Below, one piece after another: positions 19,602 to 27,916 of a stretch of DNA of 64,000 bases; positions within the stretch are counted from its first letter, which is position 1; each line of letters begins with the position of its first letter. A program made the position numbers and the translations under genes. The notes beneath the pieces are model-generated. The model was not told the DNA's origin, did no database searches, and saw only the letters and a list, made by a program, of their open reading frames with translations. Source of the DNA: Pseudonocardia sp. EC080619-01 (GTDB lineage: Bacteria > Actinomycetota > Actinomycetes > Mycobacteriales > Pseudonocardiaceae); contig NZ_CP012184.1 of NCBI RefSeq assembly GCF_001420995.1, positions 6,085,339 to 6,149,338 of the forward strand, written 5' to 3'.

Positions 19602-21029
19602 GTGCGAGTGTTGCGCCGTCCCTCCCCGACGACGTCCCCCCGGCGGCCCCGGCCGACCGGCCGGGCGCGGAGGGTGTCCCTGCCGGCCGCCCTCCTGGCC
19701 GGGGTCCTGACCCTGGCGTCGTGCACCTCCGGCGGGACCGGTGAGGACGCGACCGGCGCCGCCCCGGCCTCCGGGCTGGAGGCCTCGGCACGCGCCGTCG
19801 ACCTGAACGACGGCTGGACGTGGGATCCGCAGCCCGGTCCGATGGAGCTCGGCGTCACCCACACGCAGAACAGCCTGGACGACACCGAGCCCGCCGCCGC
19901 CCGGCAGCGCGGCACGGACATCCTGTCCAGCCTCGGCCAGGAGTACCAGAACCACCACCTCATGGGCTTCGGCACGCTGAACCCGGAGCCCGCCCCCGGC
20001 CAGTTCGAGTGGGGCTCCCTGGACCGCCGGATGGCGCTCACCGAGGAGACCGGCGGCAAGGCGATGCTCACGCTGTGCTGCGGGCCGGACTGGATGAAGG
20101 GCGGCCCGCCCGGGGTCACGGCGTGGGACAAGCTGGAGCGCCAGATCCTGCCGGAGTTCTTCGACGACTACGCGAACCTCGCCCGCGAGGCCGTCCAGCG
20201 CTACCCGCAGGTCGACCGCGTCCTGGTCTGGAACGAGCTCAAGGGCTTCTACCACGAGGACCAGAACCGCTGGGACTACGAGGGCTACACCGAGCTCTAC
20301 AACAAGGTCTACCAGGCCGTGAAGTCCGTCCGGCCGGACGTGCAGGTCGGCGGGCCCTACGTCGTCATGAGCAGCGTGCCGGCGGACTCCTCGGACGCCT
20401 CCGACATCCGCGGCCCGTGGGGCGCGCTCGACCAGCGCCCGCTCGACGTCCTCGACTACTGGCTGCGCAACAACGTGGGCGCGGACTTCATCGTCGTCGA
20501 CGGCTCGACCACCAACCGCGGCCAGCAGGACGCGATCTCCCCGGTCGACGTCGGCGCCGAGAAGTTCTCCGTCATCGACCGGTGGATCCAGGAGCGGACC
20601 CAGCTGCCGATCTGGTGGGCCGAGTTCTACGCGAACGTCCCGGCCGACGCCCAGGCCGGCTACGGCACCCCGGCCAGCGCGGTCTCGACCCTGGCCGTCC
20701 TGCAGTCGATGGCCCGGTCCGGCACCCAGGGCGCGCTGCTGTGGGGCCCGGAGGGCAGCGACTCGCTGGAGTACTCGTCGCTCTGGAGCCCCGCCACCGA
20801 GGAGGACGGCGGGCAGCCGACGGCGATGACCGACGCCTGGCGCTGGCTGGTCCCGAAGCTGCGCGAGGGGACCGTCGAGCTCGGCCGCGCCCAGGGCTCC
20901 ACGCTCGCCGCGTTCCGCGCCCCGGACGGCTCCGTCCTGCTGATGAACCTCGCCGGCGAACCGGTCGAGGTCCCCGGGCAGGAGGACATCCCGGGCTGGG
21001 CGATCGTCCCCATGGAGGCCGGCACCTGA
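19602..21029 (+). CDS. Lipoprotein glycoside hydrolase, clan GH-A type
   Basis: 475 residues. A long Arg/Pro-rich n-region runs into a hydrophobic stretch and lipobox LTLASC (Cys41), so the protein is exported and lipid-anchored. The mature part reads as a TIM-barrel glycosidase resembling GH39: putative acid/base Glu212 in LVWNELKGF and nucleophile Glu341 in PIWWAEFYANV, and a closing small beta domain (GSVLLMNLAGEPVEVPG). The substrate cannot be read from sequence; beta-xylosidase-like activity on plant or cell-wall glycans is one option. GTG 19602 is chosen because GAGG lies 9 nt upstream; GTG 19587 is an alternative. It stands alone, ending at a strong hairpin. Confidence 0.7.
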   Translation: MRVLRRPSPTTSPRRPRPTGRARRVSLPAALLAGVLTLASCTSGGTGEDATGAAPASGLEASARAVDLNDGWTWDPQPGPMELGVTHTQNSLDDTEPAAARQRGTDILSSLGQEYQNHHLMGFGTLNPEPAPGQFEWGSLDRRMALTEETGGKAMLTLCCGPDWMKGGPPGVTAWDKLERQILPEFFDDYANLAREAVQRYPQVDRVLVWNELKGFYHEDQNRWDYEGYTELYNKVYQAVKSVRPDVQVGGPYVVMSSVPADSSDASDIRGPWGALDQRPLDVLDYWLRNNVGADFIVVDGSTTNRGQQDAISPVDVGAEKFSVIDRWIQERTQLPIWWAEFYANVPADAQAGYGTPASAVSTLAVLQSMARSGTQGALLWGPEGSDSLEYSSLWSPATEEDGGQPTAMTDAWRWLVPKLREGTVELGRAQGSTLAAFRAPDGSVLLMNLAGEPVEVPGQEDIPGWAIVPMEAGT

Positions 21030-21044
21030 TCCGGACGCACCCGG

Positions 21045-21095
21045 GACGACGACGGGGCCGGTCCACCTGCGCGGTGGGCCGGCCCCGTCGTCGTC
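21045..21095. terminator. Bidirectional terminator between convergent genes
   Basis: A perfect 17-bp stem (GACGACGACGGGGCCGG at 21045-21061 and its complement at 21079-21095) with a 17-nt loop, between the glycosidase and the fabG-like gene, both of which point into it. It has no U-tract, as is usual in actinomycetes. Confidence 0.8.
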
Positions 21096-21107
21096 ATGGG
21101 GTCCCGG

Positions 21108-21866
21108 TCAGGCCTTGGGGCCACCGGCCACGTAGATGATCTGGCCGCTGACGAACGACGACCGCTCGTCGGCGAAGAACGACACGGTGTGGGCGATGTC
21201 CTCGACCGCGCCGGGGCGCTGGACCGGGATCTCCTTGGCGCGGGCGGACTTGAACTCCTCCCAGTCCACGCCGAGCCGCTCCGCGGTCGCCTTCGTCATC
21301 TCGGAGGCGATGAACCCGGGGGCGATGCAGTTCGCGGTCACGCCGAACTTGCCCAGCTCGATGGCGAGGGTCTTGGTGAAGCCCTGCAGGCCTGCCTTGG
21401 CGGTGGAGTAGTTCGCCTGGCCGCGGTTGCCCAGCGCCGAGGTCGACGACAGGTTGACCACCCGGCCCCACTGCGCGTCGACCATGTGCTTCTGGACCGC
21501 GCGGGTCATCAGGAACGAGCCGCGCAGGTGCACGCCCATCACGGCGTCCCAGTCGTCGGTGCTCATCTTGAACAGCAGGTTGTCCTTGGTGATCCCGGCG
21601 TTGTTGACCAGGATCGTCGGGGCACCGAGCTTCTCGGTGACCGTCTCGACCGCTGCCGCGACGGCGGCCTCGTCGGCCACGTTCGCCCCGACGGCGGCCG
21701 CGGTGCCCCCGGCGCCCTCGATCGCCTCGACGGTCGCCTTCGCCGCCGACTCCTCCAGGTCCAGCACGGCCACCTTGTGCCCGTCGGCCGCCAGCCGGAT
21801 AGCGGTGGCCGCGCCGATCCCGCGGGCACCCCCGGTGACGATGGCGGTCCTCTGCTGCTGGGTCAT
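21108..21866 (-). CDS. fabG: 3-oxoacyl-ACP reductase FabG-type SDR
   Basis: 252-residue classical short-chain dehydrogenase. The NAD(P) site is TGGARGIG (about 11-18), then NNAGIT (about 88-93), catalytic Ser in VVNLSSTSALG and YSTAK, and the C-terminal SGQIIYVAGGP. It is closest to beta-ketoacyl-ACP/acetoacetyl-CoA reductases; the lone location does not tell whether it serves fatty acid synthesis or another pathway. ATG at 21866 has GAGGAGAG upstream. It diverges from the methyltransferase across a ~210-bp gap. Confidence 0.85.
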   Translation of the reverse strand: MTQQQRTAIVTGGARGIGAATAIRLAADGHKVAVLDLEESAAKATVEAIEGAGGTAAAVGANVADEAAVAAAVETVTEKLGAPTILVNNAGITKDNLLFKMSTDDWDAVMGVHLRGSFLMTRAVQKHMVDAQWGRVVNLSSTSALGNRGQANYSTAKAGLQGFTKTLAIELGKFGVTANCIAPGFIASEMTKATAERLGVDWEEFKSARAKEIPVQRPGAVEDIAHTVSFFADERSSFVSGQIIYVAGGPKA

Positions 21867-22013
21867 GTCTCTCCTCGCGTCTCGGGTTATCGCCGGTGAT
21901 CCCGGTGCGGCACACCACCGGACGCGAGAGTCCGCCCGGGTCCGGGGCGCCGCCGGAGCCGATCGTGTCACCCCGCGCACGCGAATGGGCAGGCGGCTGT
22001 GCGGGATTGCTCA

Positions 22014-22045
22014 CCCCTTACGCGGCGGCGAGGTTCGACTAACGT
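22014..22045 (+). promoter_or_regulatory. Promoter region of the methyltransferase gene
   Basis: TAACGT at 22040-22045 is a good -10 box about 33 nt before the ATG, leaving a short leader that includes an AGGAAGGA ribosome site. CCCCTTACG (22014-22022) recurs in inverted orientation before the siderophore-binding gene at 22915, and the 23 bp around the -10 match that promoter at 18 positions. Confidence 0.45.
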
Positions 22046-22078
22046 CGGAGCGTCCGTTCCCGACCAGGAAGGATTTTC

Positions 22079-22837
22079 ATGGCCGTCGAGCGTTCCCACC
22101 CCTCCTACCGGCTGGCCCTGCCGGAACCCACCGCCTCGTTCGAGCAGGACGTGGAGTACTGCGTCCTCGACGACGGGGACGGGTGGACCGAGTACCGGTT
22201 CCACGACTACGACGCGTTGTACCGGATCCCGGGCCTCTACGAGAAGCTCTTCTACGACATCCTGCAGTGCCAGTCGCCACCGGTGGTGTGCGACCTCCTC
22301 GCCGAGCAGCTGACCGGCGAGAACGTCGACCCCTCGGGCCTGCGGGTGCTCGACGTCGGGGCCGGCAACGGCATCGTCGCCGAGGAACTCCGGACCCGCG
22401 GGATCGGCAAGGTCGTCGGGGTGGACATCATCCCGGAGGCCCGCGAGGCCGCCGAGCGCGACCGTCCGGGTGTCTACGACGACTACCACGTGATCGACCT
22501 CACGGCGCTGGACGACGGCGAGGCCTCGGCCATCGCCTCCGGCGGGTTCGACGCGCTGACCTGTGTGGCCGCGCTCGGGTTCGGGGACATCCCGCCCGCG
22601 GCCTTCCGGGCGGCGCTGGACATGGTCGCGGTGGACGGATTCGTCGCCATCACGTTGCGTGACGACTTCCTCTCCGAGGCCGACACCTCCGGCTTCGCCG
22701 GGCTGATCACCTCACTGCTGGAGACCGGGGAGCTCGAACAGCTGGGCTCCACCGTCTACCGGCACCGCCTCGCGACCTCTCGCGATCCCCTGCTCTACCG
22801 GGCCGTCGTGGCCCGCAAGCGCCGCCCGCGCGCGTAG
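22079..22837 (+). CDS. Class I SAM-dependent methyltransferase
   Basis: 252 residues. The Rossmann motif I is RVLDVGAGNGIVAEEL (about 88-103), then an acidic residue at the end of beta 2 (VVGVDI) and the post-motif FDALTCVAALGFGDIP. The N-terminal 80 residues (YDALYRIPGLYEKLFYDIL) form a lid of the kind seen in small-molecule methyltransferases. The substrate is unknown. It precedes an orphan siderophore-binding lipoprotein with a related promoter, which hints at co-regulation but not at function. Confidence 0.8.
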   Translation: MAVERSHPSYRLALPEPTASFEQDVEYCVLDDGDGWTEYRFHDYDALYRIPGLYEKLFYDILQCQSPPVVCDLLAEQLTGENVDPSGLRVLDVGAGNGIVAEELRTRGIGKVVGVDIIPEAREAAERDRPGVYDDYHVIDLTALDDGEASAIASGGFDALTCVAALGFGDIPPAAFRAALDMVAVDGFVAITLRDDFLSEADTSGFAGLITSLLETGELEQLGSTVYRHRLATSRDPLLYRAVVARKRRPRA

Positions 22838-22914
22838 TACCGGAGCGCCCGCGTCGGCCGCACCGGCGCGATCGACGCGGGCGCGAACGCGGTACGGAAA
22901 ACGGGCATCTCGCC

Positions 22915-22938
22915 CGTAAGGGGAGGCTCGGCTAATGT
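22915..22938 (+). promoter_or_regulatory. Leaderless promoter of the siderophore-binding lipoprotein gene
   Basis: -10 box TAATGT at 22933-22938 is followed by 6 nt and the GTG start at 22945, so transcription and translation probably begin at the same base. CGTAAGGGG (22915-22923) just upstream is the reverse complement of a motif in the methyltransferase promoter. No ribosome site is present. Confidence 0.55.
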
Positions 22939-22944
22939 CGGCAC

Positions 22945-23934
22945 GTGCTTCGCAAGCTGCTTCCGGTGCTGGCCCTGTTCGGCCTGCTGACCGCGTGCTC
23001 CTCCGCCCCCGCCCCGGACTCCGCCTCCGGCGCGCCCGCCCCTGCCTCCGACGGCGCCTTCCCGGCCCGGATCGAGCACGTCTACGGCAGCACCGAGATC
23101 CCCGAGCAGCCGCAGCGCGTCGTGGCACTCGGTGTCACCGACGCCGACCCGGTGCTCGCGCTCGGCGTCACGCCGGTCGCCACGGCCACGTACACGTTCT
23201 ACGAGGAGGCCGGCGGCCTCGGCCCGTGGGCACGCGACCTCGTGCAGGGCGAACCGCCGGTCGTCCTGACCGGGGACCCGAACCTCGAGCAGATCGCCGC
23301 ACTCGCCCCGGACGTGATCATCGCCGTCAGCGCGGGCATCGAGCAGCCGATGTACGAGCAGCTCTCCGCCATCGCCCCGGTCGTCGCCCGCCCGGCGGGG
23401 ACGATCGCGTTCGGTGTGCCCCGCAGCGACCAGATGCGGACCGTCGCGACCGCGCTCGGGCAGCCCGAGCGCGGCGAGGAGCTGATCCGCCAGGCCGACG
23501 CCGCGTTCGCCGACGCCGTCGCCGCCAACCCCGCCTTCCGGGGGAAGGTCGGGGCGACCGTGCTGCCCTTCGACGGCAAGTACGGCGCCTTCACCACCGC
23601 CGACGCCCGCGGCCAGTTCATGGCCGGGCTGGGCTTCGTCCAGCCGCCGCGGATCGCCGAGCAGGACACCGGCAGCTTCTACGTCGAGGTGTCGTCCGAG
23701 CAGGCGAGCCTGCTCGACGGCGACGCACTCGTGATGCTGGCCGACGAGGGTGCCGCGAAGACCCAGGTCGACGGCGACCCGGTGCTGCAGCAGGTGCCGG
23801 TCGTCGCGCAGGGCCGCATGGTCGTCCCGGACGCCGACACCCGCGGCGCGATGACCTACAACAGCGTGCTCTCGGCTCCGTTCGCGCTGGAGCGGCTGGT
23901 GCCGCAGCTGGCGGCCACGCAGCAGCAGGGCTGA
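22945..23934 (+). CDS. Iron-siderophore ABC transporter substrate-binding lipoprotein (FecB/FhuD type)
   Basis: 329 residues with a short signal peptide and lipobox LLTAC at about residue 18. The periplasmic-binding-protein class III layout is visible: an N-lobe opening IEHVYGSTEIPEQPQRVVAL, then VLTGDPNLEQIAALAPDVII, and a C-lobe with VNSVLSAPFALE-like TYNSVLSAPFALERLVPQL. It should capture a ferric siderophore, heme or cobalamin outside the cell. No permease or ATPase lies nearby, so it must dock to a transporter encoded elsewhere. The leaderless GTG start is set by the -10 box. Confidence 0.88.
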   Translation: MLRKLLPVLALFGLLTACSSAPAPDSASGAPAPASDGAFPARIEHVYGSTEIPEQPQRVVALGVTDADPVLALGVTPVATATYTFYEEAGGLGPWARDLVQGEPPVVLTGDPNLEQIAALAPDVIIAVSAGIEQPMYEQLSAIAPVVARPAGTIAFGVPRSDQMRTVATALGQPERGEELIRQADAAFADAVAANPAFRGKVGATVLPFDGKYGAFTTADARGQFMAGLGFVQPPRIAEQDTGSFYVEVSSEQASLLDGDALVMLADEGAAKTQVDGDPVLQQVPVVAQGRMVVPDADTRGAMTYNSVLSAPFALERLVPQLAATQQQG

Positions 23935-23946
23935 GCCGGCGCCGGT

Positions 23947-23952
23947 TAGGGT
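23947..23952 (+). promoter_or_regulatory. -10 box for leaderless SDR transcript
   Basis: TAGGGT, 7 nt before the GTG start at 23960, with no ribosome site in between. Confidence 0.55.
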
Positions 23953-23959
23953 CTCGACC

Positions 23960-24721
23960 GTGAGCGTGATGGAGCGATTCCGACTGGACGGCAAGGTCGC
24001 CGTCGTCACCGGTGCGTCGTCGGGGCTGGGGGTGGCCTTCGCGAAGGGCCTCGCCGAGGCCGGCGCGGACCTGGTGCTCGGCGCCCGGCGCACCGACAAG
24101 CTGGCCGACACCGTGAAACTGGTCGAGGCCGCGGGGCGGCGCGCCGTCGCCGTCGCCACCGACGTGGCGGTACCCGACGACTGCCGGGCCCTCGCCCAGG
24201 CCGCCGTCGACGAGTTCGGCCGGCTCGACGTGCTGGTGAACAACGCCGGGGTGGGCACCGCGGTGCCCGCGCTGAAGGAGACCCCCGAGCAGTTCTCCCA
24301 GGTCGTCGACATCAACCTGAACGGCAGCTACTGGATGGCGCAGGCCTGCGCCGCCCACATGCAGCCGGGGTCGAGCATCGTCAACATCTCCAGCATCCTC
24401 GGCCTCACGACGGCCGGGCTGCCGCAGGCCGCGTACTCGGCGTCGAAGGCCGGCGTCATCGGCCTGACCCGGGACCTCGCGCAGCAGTGGTCCGGCCGCA
24501 GGGAGATCCGGGTCAACGCGATCGCGCCCGGTTTCTTCGCCTCCGAGATGACCGAGCAGTACAAGCCCGGGTACCTGGAGAAGATGGCCGAGCGCATCCC
24601 GATGGGCCGCAAGGACGACCCCGAGGAGCTGACCGCGGCCGTGCTGTTCCTCGCCTCCGACGCCGGCGGCTACCTGACCGGGCAGACCGTCGCCGTCGAC
24701 GGTGGGATCACCATCACCTGA
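23960..24721 (+). CDS. Short-chain dehydrogenase/reductase
   Basis: 253-residue classical SDR: TGASSGLG cofactor loop (about 16-23), NNAGVG (about 92-97), Ser in IVNISSILG, catalytic YSASK, IAPGFFASEMTEQY and C-terminal LTGQTVAVDGG. It is close to gluconate 5-dehydrogenase / 3-oxoacyl reductase-like enzymes; substrate not readable. Its promoter is its own, so it need not share a pathway with its neighbours. Confidence 0.85.
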   Translation: MSVMERFRLDGKVAVVTGASSGLGVAFAKGLAEAGADLVLGARRTDKLADTVKLVEAAGRRAVAVATDVAVPDDCRALAQAAVDEFGRLDVLVNNAGVGTAVPALKETPEQFSQVVDINLNGSYWMAQACAAHMQPGSSIVNISSILGLTTAGLPQAAYSASKAGVIGLTRDLAQQWSGRREIRVNAIAPGFFASEMTEQYKPGYLEKMAERIPMGRKDDPEELTAAVLFLASDAGGYLTGQTVAVDGGITIT

Positions 24722-24757
24722 GCGCGTTCCCGGCGCGCCGGGCGGGCCGCGCGGTCC

Positions 24758-24763
24758 TAGGCT
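24758..24763 (+). promoter_or_regulatory. -10 box for leaderless hemerythrin-encapsulin transcript
   Basis: TAGGCT, 6 nt before the GTG at 24770. Another GTG two bases earlier (24768) is out of frame. No ribosome site is present. Confidence 0.6.
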
Positions 24764-24769
24764 CGCCGT

Positions 24770-25351
24770 GTGCCCGACATCACGACGCTGATCCTCGACG
24801 ATCACGCCTGGTTCCGGCGGCAGTTCGCGGAGCTCGACGAGCTCCAGGCGCGCGCCGGGACCGACACGCGCGAGCTGACACGGCTCTGGGAGCCCCTGGC
24901 CGCCCGGCTCGACGTGCACGCGATCGCCGAGGAGAAGATCTTCTACCCGCAACTGCTGCAGCACGGCGAGGACCCCGAGGACGAGACCCTCGACGCGATC
25001 GGCGACCACAACGAGATCCGCGACGGGGTCGCGCGCGCCGAGCGCAACCCCGTCGGCTCGGCCGAGTGGTGGGCGGGCGTCTGGGACGCCCGCCGCGCCA
25101 ACGACGAGCACATGGGCGAGGAGGAGAACGAGGGCCTCGCGAACTTCCGGCTGCACGCCACCACCGGCCTGCGCGAGTCGCTCGGCCGGCAGTTCGAGGA
25201 GTTCATGGGCGCCCACCCCACCCCCGCCGGGCTCGACAACTCCGACAAGGACCCCGAGGCCTACGTCGAGGAGATCGAGAACCGCATCGACCCGCCGGAC
25301 CCGTCCACCACCGGGCTCGGCATCGGCGACCTGAAGGGACGGCAGCAGTGA
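24770..25351 (+). CDS. Hemerythrin-domain encapsulin cargo protein
   Basis: 193 residues. An HHE four-helix bundle with the diiron ligands in DDHAWFRRQF, DVHAIAEEKIFYPQLL, DHNEIRDG and NDEHMGEEE binds a non-heme diiron centre that senses or handles O2, NO or peroxide. The C-terminus ends in TTGLGIGDLKGRQQ, a typical encapsulin targeting peptide after a Pro-rich linker (PPDPS). The stop overlaps the encapsulin start as GTGA, so cargo and shell are made together. Hemerythrin-loaded encapsulins are an established cargo class; the protective role against oxidative or nitrosative stress is from family knowledge. Confidence 0.92.
   Translation: MPDITTLILDDHAWFRRQFAELDELQARAGTDTRELTRLWEPLAARLDVHAIAEEKIFYPQLLQHGEDPEDETLDAIGDHNEIRDGVARAERNPVGSAEWWAGVWDARRANDEHMGEEENEGLANFRLHATTGLRESLGRQFEEFMGAHPTPAGLDNSDKDPEAYVEEIENRIDPPDPSTTGLGIGDLKGRQQ
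25307..25348 (+). other. Encapsulin cargo-loading peptide (coding)
   Basis: Encodes the last 14 residues, TTGLGIGDLKGRQQ. The GLGIGxLKG core matches the consensus that docks on the inner surface of the shell protein encoded next. Confidence 0.85.
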
Positions 25352-26169
25352 CGGTCCAGGACCACCTCCTCCGCGACAAGGCCCCGATCCCCGTCACCGC
25401 CTGGAAGGCCATCGACGACGAGGCCCGCGAGCGCCTCACCCCGCTGCTCGCCGGACGCCGGATCGCCGACTGGGGCGGGACGGCCGGCTGGGAGGCGTCG
25501 TCGGTGGCGCTCGGGCGCTCGACGCGGCTGTCCGGGCCGCCACCGGGGGTGAAGGCCACCGACGCGACGGCGCGGCTGCGCCGGGTCCAGCCGCTCGCCG
25601 AGGTGCGGGTGCCCTTCACGGTGTCCCGTGACGAGATCGACGACCTCGAGCGCGGCGCCCAGGACCCCGAGTTCGACGACCTCGCCCGAGCAGCCCGGGA
25701 GGCCTCCGAGATCGAGAACCGGGCGCTGTTCCACGGCTGGCCGGACGCCCTCATCGAGGGCATCGCCGCGTCGAGCCCGTACGACGCGCTGGGGCTCGGC
25801 GAGGAGACCGACCGGTACCCGGCCGTCGTCGCGCGGGCGGTGGACGTGCTGCGGCGGAACGGCATCGAGGGGCCGTTCGCGCTGGCCGTCGCACCGGAGG
25901 GCTTCACCCGGATCGCGGAGACCGCCGAGCACGGCGGCTACCCGCTGTTCGACCACCTGACCCGGATCCTGGGCGGGCAGATCCTGCGCGCGCCCGGCCT
26001 CGACGGCGCGCTCGTCGTGTCCCAGCGCGGCGGGGACTTCGTCCTCGACGTCGGCCAGGACGTCGCGATCGGCTACTCCGACCACGACGCCCGCGAGGTG
26101 CACCTCTACCTGGAGGAGTCCTTCACCTTCCGGGTCACCGAACCGGACGCGGCGATCGTCCTGCGCTGA
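25348..26169 (+). CDS. Family 1 encapsulin shell protein
   Basis: 273 residues of the linocin-M18/HK97-fold encapsulin family, which self-assembles into a protein nanocompartment. Recognisable parts are LLRDKAPIPVTAWKAIDDEA at the N-terminus (the cargo-contacting region), RTLAGRRI-like LTPLLAGRRIADWGG, YDALGLGEETDRYP, FALAVAPEGF, LTRILGGQILRAPGLDGALV and the C-terminal GQDVAIGYSDHDAREVHLY plus SFTFRV. Length fits the ~265-residue norm. GTG overlaps the hemerythrin stop. An enclosed diiron cargo makes an O2/NO-detoxifying or iron-handling compartment likely. Confidence 0.95.
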   Translation: MTVQDHLLRDKAPIPVTAWKAIDDEARERLTPLLAGRRIADWGGTAGWEASSVALGRSTRLSGPPPGVKATDATARLRRVQPLAEVRVPFTVSRDEIDDLERGAQDPEFDDLARAAREASEIENRALFHGWPDALIEGIAASSPYDALGLGEETDRYPAVVARAVDVLRRNGIEGPFALAVAPEGFTRIAETAEHGGYPLFDHLTRILGGQILRAPGLDGALVVSQRGGDFVLDVGQDVAIGYSDHDAREVHLYLEESFTFRVTEPDAAIVLR

Positions 26170-26188
26170 GCGGCCGGGCCGAGCGGCA

Positions 26189-26225
26189 GGTGTGGGCCGG
26201 ACGGCACGTCCGGCCGGCCCACACC
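26189..26225. terminator. Terminator between convergent encapsulin and antiporter genes
   Basis: Outer arms GGTGTGGGCCGG (26189-26200) and CCGGCCCACACC (26214-26225); a competing inner hairpin GGCCGGACG-GCA-CGTCCGGCC spans 26195-26215. Both fold variants are strong and GC-rich. Confidence 0.7.
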
Positions 26226-26236
26226 GCGCCGGTGTC

Positions 26237-27829
26237 TCAGTCGAGCAGCACGGTCCGCAGGTCGAGGCGGCGCAGGACCCGGTCGGCGGCGTGCGGGTCC
26301 ACCCCCGGCTCCCGGCGGGCCGCCAGCACCTCGGTCCGGGCCGCGGCCAGGGCCGAGGCCTGCGCGTCGGCGATCTGCCCGCGCACCGCCTTCATGGTGG
26401 CGAACTGCTTGCGCTCCTCGTCGGACGGCGTCTCCCCGGACAGCACCGCCTCCAGACGCTCGACCCGGTCGCGCATCCGCGCGCCGACCTCCTCCGGGAG
26501 GTCACGGACCTTCTGCTCGAACTCCATGGTCGCCATCGCGGCCCGCCGGGCCCGCAGGACGATCTCCCGTTCGGCGCGCTCCTCGGCCTCGGCCTCGTCG
26601 TCCACACCCAGCGCGCGGACCAGCAGCGGCAGCGTGAACCCGGGCACCAGCAGGGTCACCACCAGCACCGACACGGCGATGAGCACCAGCTCGGCGCGGT
26701 ACGGGAACGGCTCGCCGGTGGCCAGCGTCGTCGGCAGGGACAGCGCGAGCGCCAGCGTCGCGAGTCCCCGCATCCCGCACCAGGCCAGCAGCACCGCCTC
26801 CCGGCCGGTGCGCGGCGCGGCGCTGACGTCGTCGGTGCGGCGCACGACCCGCCAGGCGGCGACCATCCAGACCGTCCGCACGACGACCACCACGAGACAC
26901 ACGAGCGCGGCGTGCCCGAGCATCCGTGGCAGCTCGTCCCCGGCGGCCGCGACGACCTGGCGCAGGTCCAGCCCGATCAGCCCGAACGCGATGCCGGTGA
27001 CGAGCAGCTCCACGACGTTCCACAGCGACGACTGGGTGATCCGCTCGGCGGCCTCGTCGGCGTCCGCCCCGGCGCGCAACTGCAGGGCGAGCACGACGAC
27101 GGCGATCACCCCGGACGCGTGGATCTCCTCGGCGGCCAGGTAGGTGGCGAACGGCAGCACCAGGGTCAGCGCGCTGCGGCCGGTGGAGTCGGTGAGACGG
27201 CCGAGCACGGTGCGGGCGAGCCAGGCGACCGCCAGCCCGAGGAGGACGGCGGCGACGGCTCCCGCGACGAACCGCGTGCCGAGCGCGAGCGGGCTGAGTT
27301 CGTCGCCGGAGACGGTCGCGAGCACCGCGGTCTGGAAGATGACCAGGGCGGTCGCGTCGTTGAACAGGCCCTCGCTCTGCAGCACGGAGATCATCCGGCG
27401 CGGGATCGGCGTCTGACCCGCGACGGCCTCCACCGCCACCGGGTCGGGCGGCGCCACCATCGCCCCGAGCGCGATCGCCGCGGTCACCGCGATCCCCGGG
27501 ACCAGCACCCACACCGTCCCTGCGACCGCGGTGACGGTGACCAGGACCAGCGCGACGGCGAGCAGTGCGATCGTCCGCCAGCGAGCCCGGAACACCGCCC
27601 ACGACGTCCGCTGCGCGGTCGCGAACAGCAGCGGCGGCAGGAACAGCGGCAGGATCAGCTCGGGATCCACGACGAACGCGTCGGGCAGACCCGGGACCAG
27701 CGCGACGGCGGCGCCGAGGACGACCATGAGGGCAGGCCAGGGCAGTCGCAGCCGCTCCCCCACCCCGACCAGGACGACCGCCGCCAGCATCAGGCCGACG
27801 ACCACCAGCAGCATCTCCACCCGCACCAC
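26237..27829 (-). CDS. Na+/H+ antiporter, CPA1 family
   Basis: 530-residue polytopic protein with ~12 membrane helices to about residue 400, then a charged helical cytoplasmic tail of ~110 residues. The ion-binding motif GLFNDATALVIFQ has the Asn-Asp pair of electroneutral CPA1 exchangers, and VAPPDPVAVEAV and WCGMRGLATLALAL match helices of the family. It exports Na+ (or K+) in exchange for protons. The GTG at 27829 has weak ribosome-site support; an in-frame ATG at 27814 is an alternative. It diverges from the YbhB-like gene. Confidence 0.9.
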   Translation of the reverse strand: MVRVEMLLVVVGLMLAAVVLVGVGERLRLPWPALMVVLGAAVALVPGLPDAFVVDPELILPLFLPPLLFATAQRTSWAVFRARWRTIALLAVALVLVTVTAVAGTVWVLVPGIAVTAAIALGAMVAPPDPVAVEAVAGQTPIPRRMISVLQSEGLFNDATALVIFQTAVLATVSGDELSPLALGTRFVAGAVAAVLLGLAVAWLARTVLGRLTDSTGRSALTLVLPFATYLAAEEIHASGVIAVVVLALQLRAGADADEAAERITQSSLWNVVELLVTGIAFGLIGLDLRQVVAAAGDELPRMLGHAALVCLVVVVVRTVWMVAAWRVVRRTDDVSAAPRTGREAVLLAWCGMRGLATLALALSLPTTLATGEPFPYRAELVLIAVSVLVVTLLVPGFTLPLLVRALGVDDEAEAEERAEREIVLRARRAAMATMEFEQKVRDLPEEVGARMRDRVERLEAVLSGETPSDEERKQFATMKAVRGQIADAQASALAAARTEVLAARREPGVDPHAADRVLRRLDLRTVLLD

Positions 27830-27916
27830 CCTGCCCGTTCCTCACCGCACCGCGGAGCGGCGCGCCGTGCCAGGATTCACCCGATCACATGCATCCGAGA
27901 CGAGGAGGTCCACCCC

